Shown piece after piece: positions 8,567-16,829 of a stretch of DNA of 64,000 nucleotides. Numbering within the stretch: position 1 is the stretch's first letter; each line of letters opens with the position of its first letter. The notes under the pieces were generated by a model. The model was not told where the DNA came from. It made no database searches and saw only the letters and a list, made by a program, of their open reading frames with translations. Both the position numbers and the translations under genes were made by a program. Source of the stretch: Pseudomonas tritici (GTDB lineage: Bacteria; Pseudomonadota; Gammaproteobacteria; Pseudomonadales; Pseudomonadaceae); assembly GCF_014268275.3 (NCBI RefSeq), contig NZ_CP077084.1, positions 1,798,001 through 1,862,000 of the forward strand, given 5' to 3'.

Positions 8567-9640
8567 ATGGTCAGAGGCTTGTTGTGCGTTGCCTTGCTGC
8601 TCGTCACCGTGACTGCCCACGCTGAAACCTGGCCCGATAAAGAATGGGCCAAGGGCACACCGCTCGCAGGTCCTGCCGTCGACGCTTTGGATGCTTACGC
8701 TTTCCCTGCGCGAGACGACACCACCCGCCAAGGCATTCGCACCGACGCGTTGCTGGTGATCCGCGACGGCGAGGTTATCTACGAACGCTACGCCGCACCC
8801 ACCACCGCCAGCACGCCGCACCTCACCTGGTCCATCAGTAAAAGCCTGATGGCCACCGTGCTGGGCGTGGCCTATGGCGATAACCGCTTTAAATTGACCG
8901 ACCCGGTCGCGCGCTTCTACCCGCCGATGAAGCAACACCCAACCGTGACCATGGCCGATTTGCTGCACTGGGCCTCGGGCCTGGACTGGCAGGAAGACTA
9001 CGAATACGCGCCACTGAAATCTTCAGTGGTGGCGATGCTCTACACCCGTGGCCGCGCCGATATGGCTGACTTTGCCGCGGACACGGAGGCGGCCAGCGCA
9101 CCCGGCCAGGCCTTTCGTTACTCCAGCGGCGACACCAACATCTTGTCCGCCGCTCTCAAAGGCATGCTCGGCCTCAAGGCTTATATGAGTTACCCCTGGG
9201 ATGCCCTGTTCAAGCCCTTGGGTATCCGCAGTGCCACGTGGGAAACCGACGCCGATGAAACCTTTGTCGCCTCGTCCTACGCCTACCTCACCGCCCGCGA
9301 CCTGGCGCGCGTCGGCCTGCTGATGGCGCGGGATGGTCGTTGGGGGGATCAACAGTTGCTGCCAAAGGATTGGGTGACCTTCAATCGCCAGCCGTTCGAT
9401 AAATACAAAGCCGGCCAGGACGAAGCCGTCCCCGGCGGCCATTGGTGGCTCAATCAAGGCGCCCCACGGCCCTGGCCCGACGCCCCCGCCGACACCTTTG
9501 CCGCCCTCGGCCATTGGGGCCAGGCGCTGTATGTGATGCCCGACGAACGCCTGGTGATCGTGCGCTATGGCGACGACCGCGACGGCAGCTACCGCCACAA
9601 CGAACTGCTCAAACGCGTGCTCGCGGCGGTGCAACCATGA
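8567..9640 (+). CDS. Exported serine hydrolase, beta-lactamase/6-aminohexanoate-dimer-hydrolase-like
   Basis: Penicillin-binding-protein fold hydrolase, 357 residues. N-terminal signal peptide MVRGLLCVALLLVTVTAHAE predicts periplasmic location. The nucleophile motif SxxK is SISK (about residue 89, in TWSISKSL), the second motif is YSSGDTN (about residue 185), and a C-terminal GHWGQ lies where KTG sits in beta-lactamases. This set is typical of NylB-like esterase/amidohydrolases rather than true beta-lactamases. It overlaps the next small gene by ATGA. The Pho-box-like element upstream suggests phosphate-starvation control; substrate unknown. Confidence 0.82.
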   Translation: MVRGLLCVALLLVTVTAHAETWPDKEWAKGTPLAGPAVDALDAYAFPARDDTTRQGIRTDALLVIRDGEVIYERYAAPTTASTPHLTWSISKSLMATVLGVAYGDNRFKLTDPVARFYPPMKQHPTVTMADLLHWASGLDWQEDYEYAPLKSSVVAMLYTRGRADMADFAADTEAASAPGQAFRYSSGDTNILSAALKGMLGLKAYMSYPWDALFKPLGIRSATWETDADETFVASSYAYLTARDLARVGLLMARDGRWGDQQLLPKDWVTFNRQPFDKYKAGQDEAVPGGHWWLNQGAPRPWPDAPADTFAALGHWGQALYVMPDERLVIVRYGDDRDGSYRHNELLKRVLAAVQP

Positions 9641-9951
9641 TCCGCCGTCGTCCGTTTACCAGCCTGTTTCTCCTGCTGCTTCTCGCCCTGCTGGGGTGGA
9701 TCTGGCACGAGCGCGTCAACCTGCAAGCCTTCCCCGACATCATCGCGGCGTATACGGCCAAGGAGTATTGCTCGTGTCGGTATGTGGCGAACAACCCGGC
9801 CGAGTATTGCCGGGGGTATGTGAAGCAATACGTGCCGACCAGCGCATTCAGCGACAACCCGGCGCGCAGTGAAGTGACGGCGAGTGGGTTGGGGCGTACC
9901 CACAGTGCGCGGTGGTTGGGCGACCGCCAGGGCTGCCGCCTGACGCCCTGA
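9637..9951 (+). CDS. Small membrane-anchored cysteine-containing protein of unknown function
   Basis: 104 residues, starting at an ATG that overlaps the hydrolase stop (ATGA), so the two are translationally coupled. A basic start MIRRRPF is followed by a strongly hydrophobic segment (LFLLLLLALLGWIW), predicting a single membrane anchor with a periplasmic tail. Four cysteines lie in the tail (AKEYCSCRYV, PAEYCRGY and QGCRLTP). I do not recognise a named family. The coupling suggests a partner or chaperone of the hydrolase. Confidence 0.7.
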   Translation: MIRRRPFTSLFLLLLLALLGWIWHERVNLQAFPDIIAAYTAKEYCSCRYVANNPAEYCRGYVKQYVPTSAFSDNPARSEVTASGLGRTHSARWLGDRQGCRLTP

Positions 9952-10034
9952 CGCCCAAACGTCCCCACATTGGATTTGCGCCGTTCATGAGATTGCGCTT
10001 AAGGTTCGTTCAGGTTTTTCCCCCGCGAGTCTTT

Positions 10035-10625
10035 ATGTTCAACGCTTCTCTATTCAACCCCCTGGCCTTCGCCCTCCTGGCCACCGTCGCTGTGCCTGCC
10101 CACGCCGACTGGTACCTGGATAACGAATCCTCGCGCCTATCGTTCGTTACCACCAAAAACACCGAGATTGCCGAAGTCCATCGCTTCCTGGTGTTGCACG
10201 GCAAGGTCGACAGCAAAGGTGCGGCCCAGATGGAAGTGGAAATGGAGTCGGTCAACAGCGGCATTCCCCTGCGCGATGAGCGCATGCGCAACCAGTTGTT
10301 CGAGATCAAGACCTTCCCCGAAGCGTTGATCAGCGCACAGATCAATCTGCAACCCATCAATGACCTCGCGCCCGGAGCACAGTTGGAATTGCGCATGCCG
10401 CTGTCCGTGACCCTGCATGGCAAAACCCAGACCTACAGCGCCGAATTGCTGGCCACGCGCTTGGACGACCGACGTTTCCAAGTAGTGACCCTGGAACCGG
10501 TGGTGCTGCACGCCGAGGATTTCGATCTGGCGCCGGGTGTGGCGGCGTTGCGCAAGGCGGCGGGGCTTGCGTCGATCAGTTTGTCGGTACCGGTGGGTGC
10601 GGTGCTGATCTTTACGGCACGCTGA
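10035..10625 (+). CDS. YceI-family periplasmic lipid-binding-like protein
   Basis: 196 residues from the ATG at 10035 with signal peptide MFNASLFNPLAFALLATVAV ending at PAHA-DW. The mature part has the YceI lipocalin-like pattern (WYLDNESSRLSFVTTKN at its start, DERMRNQLFEIKTFPEA in the middle, then the conserved LTLHG-like VTLHGKTQTY). YceI proteins bind isoprenoid-type lipids in a beta barrel. An earlier in-frame start lacks a signal peptide at its front. It ends 1 bp before the PLD-type gene, so the two are one unit. Confidence 0.85.
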   Translation: MFNASLFNPLAFALLATVAVPAHADWYLDNESSRLSFVTTKNTEIAEVHRFLVLHGKVDSKGAAQMEVEMESVNSGIPLRDERMRNQLFEIKTFPEALISAQINLQPINDLAPGAQLELRMPLSVTLHGKTQTYSAELLATRLDDRRFQVVTLEPVVLHAEDFDLAPGVAALRKAAGLASISLSVPVGAVLIFTAR

Positions 10626-10626
10626 C

Positions 10627-11784
10627 ATGAGCGGCGCGGTGTTTCCATGGCGCAGCGCCAATCGGTTCGAGTTGCTGATCGACGGCCCGCAATTCTTCCC
10701 GCAGATGCTGGTGGGCATCGCCCGTGCCGAGCGGCAAGTGGACCTTGAACTCTATCTGGTGGAGGCCGGAGCCTGCGCCGAAGCGCTGGTACAGGCGCTG
10801 GTGCTGGCGGCCGAGCGTGGTGTGCAGGTGCGTTGCCTGTTTGATGATTACGGCAGCCTGGCGTTTACCCTCGGCTTGCGTAAACGCCTGACCGATGCCG
10901 GTGTACAACTGCGTTTCTACAATCGCCTGAGCTGGCGCCGCTGGATGCGTAATTTTTACCGCGACCACCGCAAGCTGTTGCTGATCGACCAGAGCAGTGC
11001 GGTGGTCGGCGGTACGGGGGTGACGGATGAATTCTGGACCCCTGGCCAAGACACCGCCGACTGGCATGAAGTGATGGTGCAAATCAGCGGCCCGCTGGTG
11101 CTGGACTGGCAGGCGCTGTTCGACCGTCAATGGCACGCGAACGCGGCGCGCCGGGAATGGAAGCCCGCCACCCACTTTGGTTTACCGCGTTTGCCCAAGG
11201 TGCCGGCGACTGGGCCGGGCCTGGGCCGCGTGGCCTACGCCGACGCCCGTCAGCATCGCGATATTTTGCAATCGCTGATCCGTGCCCTGAATAACAGTCA
11301 CCAGCGCATCTGGCTGGCCACGCCCTATTTTCTGCCAACCTGGGGCGTTCGTCGCGCTTTGCGCCGTGCGGCCGGGCGCGGGGTGGATGTGCGTTTACTG
11401 CTCACCGGCCCGCGCACCGATCACCCGTCTGTACGTTACGCCGGGCACCGGTATTACCCGCGATTGCTGCGCTCGGGTGTACAGATCTTTGAGTACCAGC
11501 CGTGCTTCCTGCACCTCAAAATGGTGCTGGTGGATGACTGGGTCAGCATTGGCTCGTGCAACTTCGATCACTGGAACCTGCGTTTCAACCTGGAAGCCAA
11601 CCTGGAAGCGTTGGACCCCGAGCTGACGCTGGCGGTGAAGGGCAGTTTCGAACGCGATTTTGCCCAGAGCCAGGCAGTGAGCCTGGAGGCGTGGAAGTCG
11701 CGGCCATTGTGGCGGCGGGTGAAACAACGGGTGTGGGGGTGGATTGATCGCTTGGTGGTGAACTTGCTGGACCGACGCGGCTAG
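10627..11784 (+). CDS. clsB: Cardiolipin synthase-type phospholipase D protein (ClsB-like)
   Basis: 385 residues with two HKD (PLD) modules: RDHRKLLLIDQSSAVVGG near residue 113 and FLHLKMVLVDDWVSIGSCN near residue 297, each HxKxxxxD. It lacks the N-terminal membrane helices of ClsA, matching ClsB, which condenses phosphatidylglycerol with another lipid headgroup donor at the inner membrane. It starts 1 bp after yceI. With olsBA nearby the region is rich in membrane-lipid genes. Confidence 0.82.
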   Translation: MSGAVFPWRSANRFELLIDGPQFFPQMLVGIARAERQVDLELYLVEAGACAEALVQALVLAAERGVQVRCLFDDYGSLAFTLGLRKRLTDAGVQLRFYNRLSWRRWMRNFYRDHRKLLLIDQSSAVVGGTGVTDEFWTPGQDTADWHEVMVQISGPLVLDWQALFDRQWHANAARREWKPATHFGLPRLPKVPATGPGLGRVAYADARQHRDILQSLIRALNNSHQRIWLATPYFLPTWGVRRALRRAAGRGVDVRLLLTGPRTDHPSVRYAGHRYYPRLLRSGVQIFEYQPCFLHLKMVLVDDWVSIGSCNFDHWNLRFNLEANLEALDPELTLAVKGSFERDFAQSQAVSLEAWKSRPLWRRVKQRVWGWIDRLVVNLLDRRG

Positions 11785-11803
11785 CCAGACCACTGAGATC
11801 AAA

Positions 11804-12057
11804 TGTGGGAGCTAGCTTGTCGAATCGTCGAACCGCTGCGATAGCCATAGGTATCTACACATCTTGAGGGAGCCCTCTGCGTAGCAGCTGTCGAGCCCCG
11901 GCGAGGCTGCGTTTGCGGGCTGTCTGACACACCGCTGACGCAGCCTCGCCGGGGCTCGACAGCTGCTACGCAATTTCACTTTGAAGATGTAGATACTTAT
12001 GCTGCGATAGCGGTAGTGAATTCACCACCGCTATCGCAGGCAAGCCAGCTCCCACAC
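11804..12057. repeat. Composite extragenic palindrome: REP arms around a nested 34-bp perfect inverted repeat
   Basis: Outer REP-type ends (TGTGGGAGCTAGCTTG at 11804 and CAAGCCAGCTCCCACAC near 12057) enclose GATAGCCATAGGTATCTACA and its inverted partner AAGATGTAGATAC. These enclose a perfect 34-bp inverted repeat (11878-11911 with 11939-11972). It fills the convergent gap between clsB and bglX; no gene is seen. The AGGTATCTACACA segment recurs beside the large palindrome at 19123-19256. Confidence 0.8.
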
Positions 12058-12079
12058 TGACTGCGTTTACAGCGTTAGA

Positions 12080-14371
12080 TCAGAGCAGTTCGAACGTCTG
12101 CTGCTGCACATCCTGGGAATCCAGCCCGATCTGCACGTTGAACTCACCCGGCTCCGCCGCGAACTTGAGCTGGGTGTTGTAGAACTTCAGGTCTTCCTCG
12201 GTGATGGTGAAGTGCAGCGTGCGCTCCTCACCCGCCTTGAGCATGACCTTCTGGAAGTTTTTCAACTCCTTGATCGGGCGGATCATCGAGCCGGCCACAT
12301 CCTGGATATACAGCTGCACCACGGTTTCGCCATCCACCTTGCCGGTGTTGGTCACAGTGACACTGGCGTCGAGCTTGCCGGTCTTGTTCAGCGTAGTGGA
12401 CGACAGCGCCATGTCCGACAGGTTGAACGTGGTGTAGCTCAGGCCATAGCCAAACGGGAACAGGGGCCCGGTGGTGTCATCGAAGTACTGCGAGGTGTAG
12501 TTGCCCGGTTTGCCTGGGGTGAACGGTCGGCCGACGGTCAGGTGGTTGTAGTACGTCGGAATCTGCCCTACCGAGCGTGGGAACGTGATCGGCAGCTTGC
12601 CCGACGGGTTGTAGTCACCAAACAGCACGTCGGCAATGGCGTTGCCGCCTTCGGTGCCGGCGAACCAGGTTTCCAGGATCGCGTCGGCCTGTTGGTTCTC
12701 TTCAACAATCGACAGCGGGCGGCCGTTCATCAGCACCAGTACAAGCGGCTTGCCGGTGGCTTTCAAGGCCTTGATCAGGTCGCGCTGGCTTTGCGGGATG
12801 TTCAGGTCGGTGCGGCTCGAGGATTCGTGCGACATGCCACGGGACTCACCCACGGCAGCCACCACCACATCGGCATCCTTGGCGGCCTTTACGGCCTCGT
12901 CGATCATCACTTGGGCAGGGCGGGTGTCATCCACCACTTCCGGCGCATCGAAGTTGAGGAAGTTCAGGTAGTCGACCACGGCCTTGTCGTTGGTGATGTT
13001 GGCGCCACGGGCATAGATGATCTTGCCTTTTTCGCCGATCACCGCGTTTAAACCGTCGAGCAGCGTCACCGATTGCGCAGGCCGTCCGGCGGCGGCCCAA
13101 CTGCCCATCATGTCAATAGGCGCCTTGGCCAGCGGGCCGACCAGGGCGATGGTCGCGGATTTTTTCAGCGGCAGGGTGTTGTTCTGGTTTTTCAGCAACA
13201 CCAGGCTGCGGCGTGCGATGTCGCGTGCGTCGGCACGGTGCAGGCGGCTTTCGGCGTAGGTGTCGGCCGGGTCATCCTCGGCCTTGCCGATGCGCAGGTA
13301 CGGGTCCTTGAACAGGCCCATGTCGTATTTGGCACCGAGCACTTCGCGCACGGCGTTATCGATGTCGCTCTGTTCGATCTCGCCGGACTTGAGCAGCCCC
13401 GGCAATTCTTTGGCATACAACGAGTCGTTCATGCTCATGTCGATGCCGGCCTTGATCGCCAGCTTGGCGGCTTCGCGCCCGTCCTTGGCCACGCCGTGCT
13501 TGATCAGCTCGAAGATCGCGCCATGGTCGCTCACGGCCACGCCCTTGAAGCCCCAGTCCCGGCGCAGCAGGTCATTCATCAGCCAGGTGTTGGCGGTGGC
13601 AGGCACGCCGTTGATCGAGTTCAGCGCCACCATCACGCCGCCGGAGCCGGCCTTGATCGCCGCGTGGTACGGCGGCAGGTAGTCCTGGTACATCTTGACC
13701 GGGCTCATGTCGACCACGTTGTAGTCGCGACCGCCTTCCACCGCGCCATACAGGGCGAAATGCTTGACGCTGGCCATGATGCTGTCGGCATTCGCGGGGC
13801 TCACGCCCTGGAACGCCTTGACCATCACTTCGGCGATGCGCGAGACCAGATACGTGTCTTCACCAAAGCCTTCGGACGTACGGCCCCAGCGCGGGTCGCG
13901 GGAGATGTCGACCATCGGCGCAAAAGTGATGTCGAGGCTGTCGGCGGCGGCTTCCTGGGCAGCGACGCGCCCGGAGCGGCTGATGGCCTCCATGTCCCAG
14001 CTGGATGCCAGGGCCAGGCTGATCGGGAAGATCGTGCGGTGGCCGTGGATCACGTCGTAGGCGAAGAACATCGGGATCTTCAGCCGGCTGCGCATGGCCG
14101 CGTCCTGCATCGGACGGTTTTCCGGGCGGGTGATGGAGTTGAAGGTGCCACCGATACGGCCGGCGGCGATTTCCTTGCGGATCAGCTCGCGGGGCATCTC
14201 GGGGCCGATGCTGATCAGGCGCAATTGGCCGATCTTTTCGTCCAGGGTCATCTGCTTGAGCAGGTCGCTGACAAACGCGTCCTTGTCTTTAAGCGCAGCA
14301 GGCTTTGTTTCTGCCCATACGGGGTGACTGGCCAGAGTGGCAACAAGGCCGAGCAAACACAGCTTTTTCAT
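12080..14371 (-). CDS. bglX: Periplasmic beta-glucosidase, glycoside hydrolase family 3 (BglX)
   Basis: Exo-acting beta-glucosidase, 763 residues, the usual BglX length. From the ATG at 14371 it has a signal peptide (MKKLCLLGLVATLASHPVWA). The GH3 N-terminal barrel includes RDPRWGRTSEGFGEDTYL and KHFALYGAVEGGRDYN. The nucleophile aspartate is in GVAVSDHGAIFEL. The GH3 C-terminal domain follows, and a fibronectin-III-like domain ends the protein (SVTVTNTGKVDGETVVQLYI region). A 246-nt upstream in-frame extension is not family sequence. Apparently monocistronic, divergent from the lemA operon. Confidence 0.92.
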   Translation of the reverse strand: MKKLCLLGLVATLASHPVWAETKPAALKDKDAFVSDLLKQMTLDEKIGQLRLISIGPEMPRELIRKEIAAGRIGGTFNSITRPENRPMQDAAMRSRLKIPMFFAYDVIHGHRTIFPISLALASSWDMEAISRSGRVAAQEAAADSLDITFAPMVDISRDPRWGRTSEGFGEDTYLVSRIAEVMVKAFQGVSPANADSIMASVKHFALYGAVEGGRDYNVVDMSPVKMYQDYLPPYHAAIKAGSGGVMVALNSINGVPATANTWLMNDLLRRDWGFKGVAVSDHGAIFELIKHGVAKDGREAAKLAIKAGIDMSMNDSLYAKELPGLLKSGEIEQSDIDNAVREVLGAKYDMGLFKDPYLRIGKAEDDPADTYAESRLHRADARDIARRSLVLLKNQNNTLPLKKSATIALVGPLAKAPIDMMGSWAAAGRPAQSVTLLDGLNAVIGEKGKIIYARGANITNDKAVVDYLNFLNFDAPEVVDDTRPAQVMIDEAVKAAKDADVVVAAVGESRGMSHESSSRTDLNIPQSQRDLIKALKATGKPLVLVLMNGRPLSIVEENQQADAILETWFAGTEGGNAIADVLFGDYNPSGKLPITFPRSVGQIPTYYNHLTVGRPFTPGKPGNYTSQYFDDTTGPLFPFGYGLSYTTFNLSDMALSSTTLNKTGKLDASVTVTNTGKVDGETVVQLYIQDVAGSMIRPIKELKNFQKVMLKAGEERTLHFTITEEDLKFYNTQLKFAAEPGEFNVQIGLDSQDVQQQTFELL

Positions 14372-14615
14372 GAATATCCTTTTTCGGCTCACTGCACAGC
14401 ATTGGGGTGAATGCTGATCGGCCAAAATGTGGGGAGCGTCTATTGTTGTTCGGGTGTTGTTCAGATAAATGCAGCACACTCTGAACTCTTGTTCGCGCTG
14501 GGCATCTTTGTAGCTGATTGGCTCGATGCATTCCAGTGGTGGCGGATTATGCCCCAAGCGCGTGGTGTATAGGGTTAGTCGTAACATTCCATCAAGATTG
14601 GGCAGGAGAAACACC

Positions 14616-15227
14616 ATGCAAGCAGCACAAGGTTACCGCTGGGGCTTGAAAGCCGCGGTTTTGCTATTGATCAGCAGCGTGCTGAGCGGTTGCGGCATCA
14701 ACAACATCCCGACCCTGGACGAACAGGCCAAGGCCGCCTGGGGCCAGGTGCAGAACCAGTACCAACGCCGCGCCGACCTGATTCCCAACCTGGTGGAAGT
14801 GGTCAAGGGCTATGCTGCCCATGAGCAGGACACGCTCACCGCCGTGATTGAAGCGCGGGCCAAGGCCACGTCGATCCAGGTGGATGCCAGCACCCTCGAC
14901 AATCCGGAAAAACTCAAGCAGTTCCAGCAAGCCCAGGATGGCTTGAGTGGCGCACTCAGTCGTTTGATGGTGGTGTCCGAGCGCTACCCGGACCTGAAGG
15001 CCAACCAGAATTTCCTGGCCCTGCAATCGCAGCTTGAAGGCACCGAAAACCGTATCGCCGTGGCACGCCGCGACTTTATCCAGGCCGTACAGGCCTACAA
15101 CACCGAGATTCGCACTTTCCCTGGCCGTCTGTGGCACAGCGTGATGTACAGCGACTTGCCGGTCCGCGCCACGTTTGAGGCCACCAGTGCCGATGCCGAT
15201 AAAGCGCCGCAAGTGAAGTTCAAATAA
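14616..15227 (+). CDS. lemA: LemA family lipoprotein
   Basis: 203 residues from the ATG at 14616, preceded by an AGGAG-type site (GGCAGGAGAAACACC). Signal region WGLKAAVLLLISSVLSGCG with a lipobox cysteine is followed by the helical LemA core (RRADLIPNLVEVVKGYAAHE, then ERYPDLKANQNFLALQSQLE and ENRIAVARRDFIQAV). The function of LemA proteins is not settled; they accompany TPM-domain proteins, as here. First gene of a three-gene operon with two TPM genes. Confidence 0.9.
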   Translation: MQAAQGYRWGLKAAVLLLISSVLSGCGINNIPTLDEQAKAAWGQVQNQYQRRADLIPNLVEVVKGYAAHEQDTLTAVIEARAKATSIQVDASTLDNPEKLKQFQQAQDGLSGALSRLMVVSERYPDLKANQNFLALQSQLEGTENRIAVARRDFIQAVQAYNTEIRTFPGRLWHSVMYSDLPVRATFEATSADADKAPQVKFK

Positions 15228-15245
15228 AGCTGCATTGAGGTGTCG

Positions 15246-15974
15246 ATGCGTTTATTACGGATAGGCCTGGCGCTGTGGCTGTTGGCCTGCGTGGGCGTGG
15301 CCCAGGCAGCGCTGACCTTCCCGGCGCTGACCGGGCGGGTGGTGGATAACGCCCAGATGATCGACGCGGCCACGCGCCAGCAACTGACACAGCAGCTGCA
15401 GGCGCTGGAACAGACGTCCGGCGACCAGATCGTAGTGGTCACCGTGCCTGACTTGCAGGGCGTACCGATTGAGGACTTCGGTTATCAATTGGCTCGCCAC
15501 TGGGGTATCGGCCAGAAAGGCAAGGATAACGGCGCGCTGTTGATCGTCGCCCGCGATGAGCGCAAATTGCGCATCGAAGTCGGTTACGGCCTGGAAGGCG
15601 TGCTCACCGATGCGCAGTCGTGGGTGATCATCAATCAGGTGATTGCACCGGCGTTCAAGGCCGGTAACTACAGCAAAGGCATCAGCGACGGCGTGGCTGC
15701 GATGGTGCAAGTGGTGGGCGGTGAACCCTTGGCCGTGCCAGCCCATGTGGCGGATGGCAACTTTGCCAAGGATAATCCCGGGCTTTCCATCGGCCTGTTT
15801 GTCCTGCTGATCGGCGTGTTGTGGCTGTGCAACCGGATGGGGCTGCCAGTCGGTGCAATCCTGCTGGCGATTCTCAGCAGCAGCGGGCGCGGCGGTGGTG
15901 GCGGGGGCGGCGGTGGTGGTTTCCGGGGTGGCGGCGGCGGCTTCGGCGGCGGCGGGGCCTCGGGCGGCTGGTAA
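15246..15974 (+). CDS. TPM-domain membrane protein with glycine-rich tail (YgcG-like)
   Basis: 242 residues from the ATG at 15246; a GTG 6 nt earlier is possible, but the TGAGG ribosome site fits the ATG better. Signal peptide (LLRIGLALWLLACVGVAQA), then a periplasmic TPM domain (GRVVDNAQMIDAATRQQL, TSGDQIVVVTVPDLQG, LLIVARDERKLRIEVGYGLE), one membrane helix (LSIGLFVLLIGVLWLCN) and a poly-glycine tail ending GGGGASGGW. Typical second gene of LemA-TPM operons. The role is probably envelope-related but unproven. Confidence 0.88.
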   Translation: MRLLRIGLALWLLACVGVAQAALTFPALTGRVVDNAQMIDAATRQQLTQQLQALEQTSGDQIVVVTVPDLQGVPIEDFGYQLARHWGIGQKGKDNGALLIVARDERKLRIEVGYGLEGVLTDAQSWVIINQVIAPAFKAGNYSKGISDGVAAMVQVVGGEPLAVPAHVADGNFAKDNPGLSIGLFVLLIGVLWLCNRMGLPVGAILLAILSSSGRGGGGGGGGGGFRGGGGGFGGGGASGGW

Positions 15975-16002
15975 TGACAATAATGAGAGAGCAACTACAA
16001 CC

Positions 16003-16620
16003 ATGGCATTACTGACTGAACACGAGCAGCGCCAAGTCGCCGAAGCGATCGCCCGCGTGGAAAAAACCACCGACGCCGAACTGGTGACCGTGCTGGCCGC
16101 CCGCGCCGATGACTACGCCTATATCCCGCTGCTGTGGGCGAGCCTGATCGCGTTGGTGGTGCCGGGCGTGGTGCATTATTTGTCGGGTTACCTGACCATG
16201 TACACCTTGCTGTTGGCGCAATGGGCGACATTCATCGTGTTGTGCCTGGTGTTCCGCTTGCCCAAGGTCACCACGCGCTTGATTCCACGTTCGGTGCGCC
16301 ATTGGCGCGCGTCCAACCTGGCGCGGCGGCAGTTCCTGGAGCAGAACCTGCACCACACGCAGGGCAGCACCGGGGTGCTGATTTTTGTCAGCGAGGCCGA
16401 GCGCTATGTGGAGATTCTGGTCGACGACGGGATTTCCAGGCACCTGGATGACAGCAGTTGGGACGCCATCGTCAAGGCGTTTACCCAGCAGGTAAAGCAG
16501 GGGCAGACGTTGGCCGGGTTTATCAGTTGCATTGAGGCCTGCGGTGAATTGTTGAAGGTACATGTGCCGGTCACCCAAACCCGTAATGAACTGCCGAATC
16601 GCCTGGTCGTACTCGAATAA
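16003..16620 (+). CDS. TPM-domain membrane protein
   Basis: 205 residues from the ATG at 16003, 28 bp after the previous TPM gene. It begins MALLTEHEQRQVAEAIARVE, then two hydrophobic segments (IPLLWASLIALVVPGVVHYL and TLLLAQWATFIVLCLVF) split the TPM domain, which continues with TQGSTGVLIFVSEAERYVEI and ends near residue 205. This is the usual third partner of lemA/TPM operons. A REP pair follows immediately and may end the transcript. Confidence 0.85.
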   Translation: MALLTEHEQRQVAEAIARVEKTTDAELVTVLAARADDYAYIPLLWASLIALVVPGVVHYLSGYLTMYTLLLAQWATFIVLCLVFRLPKVTTRLIPRSVRHWRASNLARRQFLEQNLHHTQGSTGVLIFVSEAERYVEILVDDGISRHLDDSSWDAIVKAFTQQVKQGQTLAGFISCIEACGELLKVHVPVTQTRNELPNRLVVLE

Positions 16621-16640
16621 CCCAGACACCACCGGTTTAT

Positions 16641-16725
16641 GTGGGAGCTGGCTTGCCTGCGATGCGGACGACTCGGTCCACCAGGCAAACCGAGGTGATG
16701 CCATCGCAGGCAAGCCAGCTCCCAC
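16641..16725. repeat. REP inverted pair after the lemA operon
   Basis: GTGGGAGCTGGCTTGCCTGC with GAT at 16641 and its inverted copy ATCGCAGGCAAGCCAGCTCC with CAC ending at 16725, separated by about 40 bp. Confidence 0.85.
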
Positions 16726-16829
16726 AGGGTTTTGAGGTGACCAGATAACCGTTGATCAAATAACCCCGTGCCCTAAACCCCCATCCCCCCTAAAATGCCC
16801 GGCATTCCCAGCCCGAGGCGTTTTTGTTC

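Noticed and set aside
13073..14410. 445-residue plus-strand ORF antisense to bglX
   Set aside because: Shadow of a GC-rich coding strand: the minus-strand frame is a full GH3 enzyme and the plus-strand product has no family resemblance, being rich in R, G, H and A.
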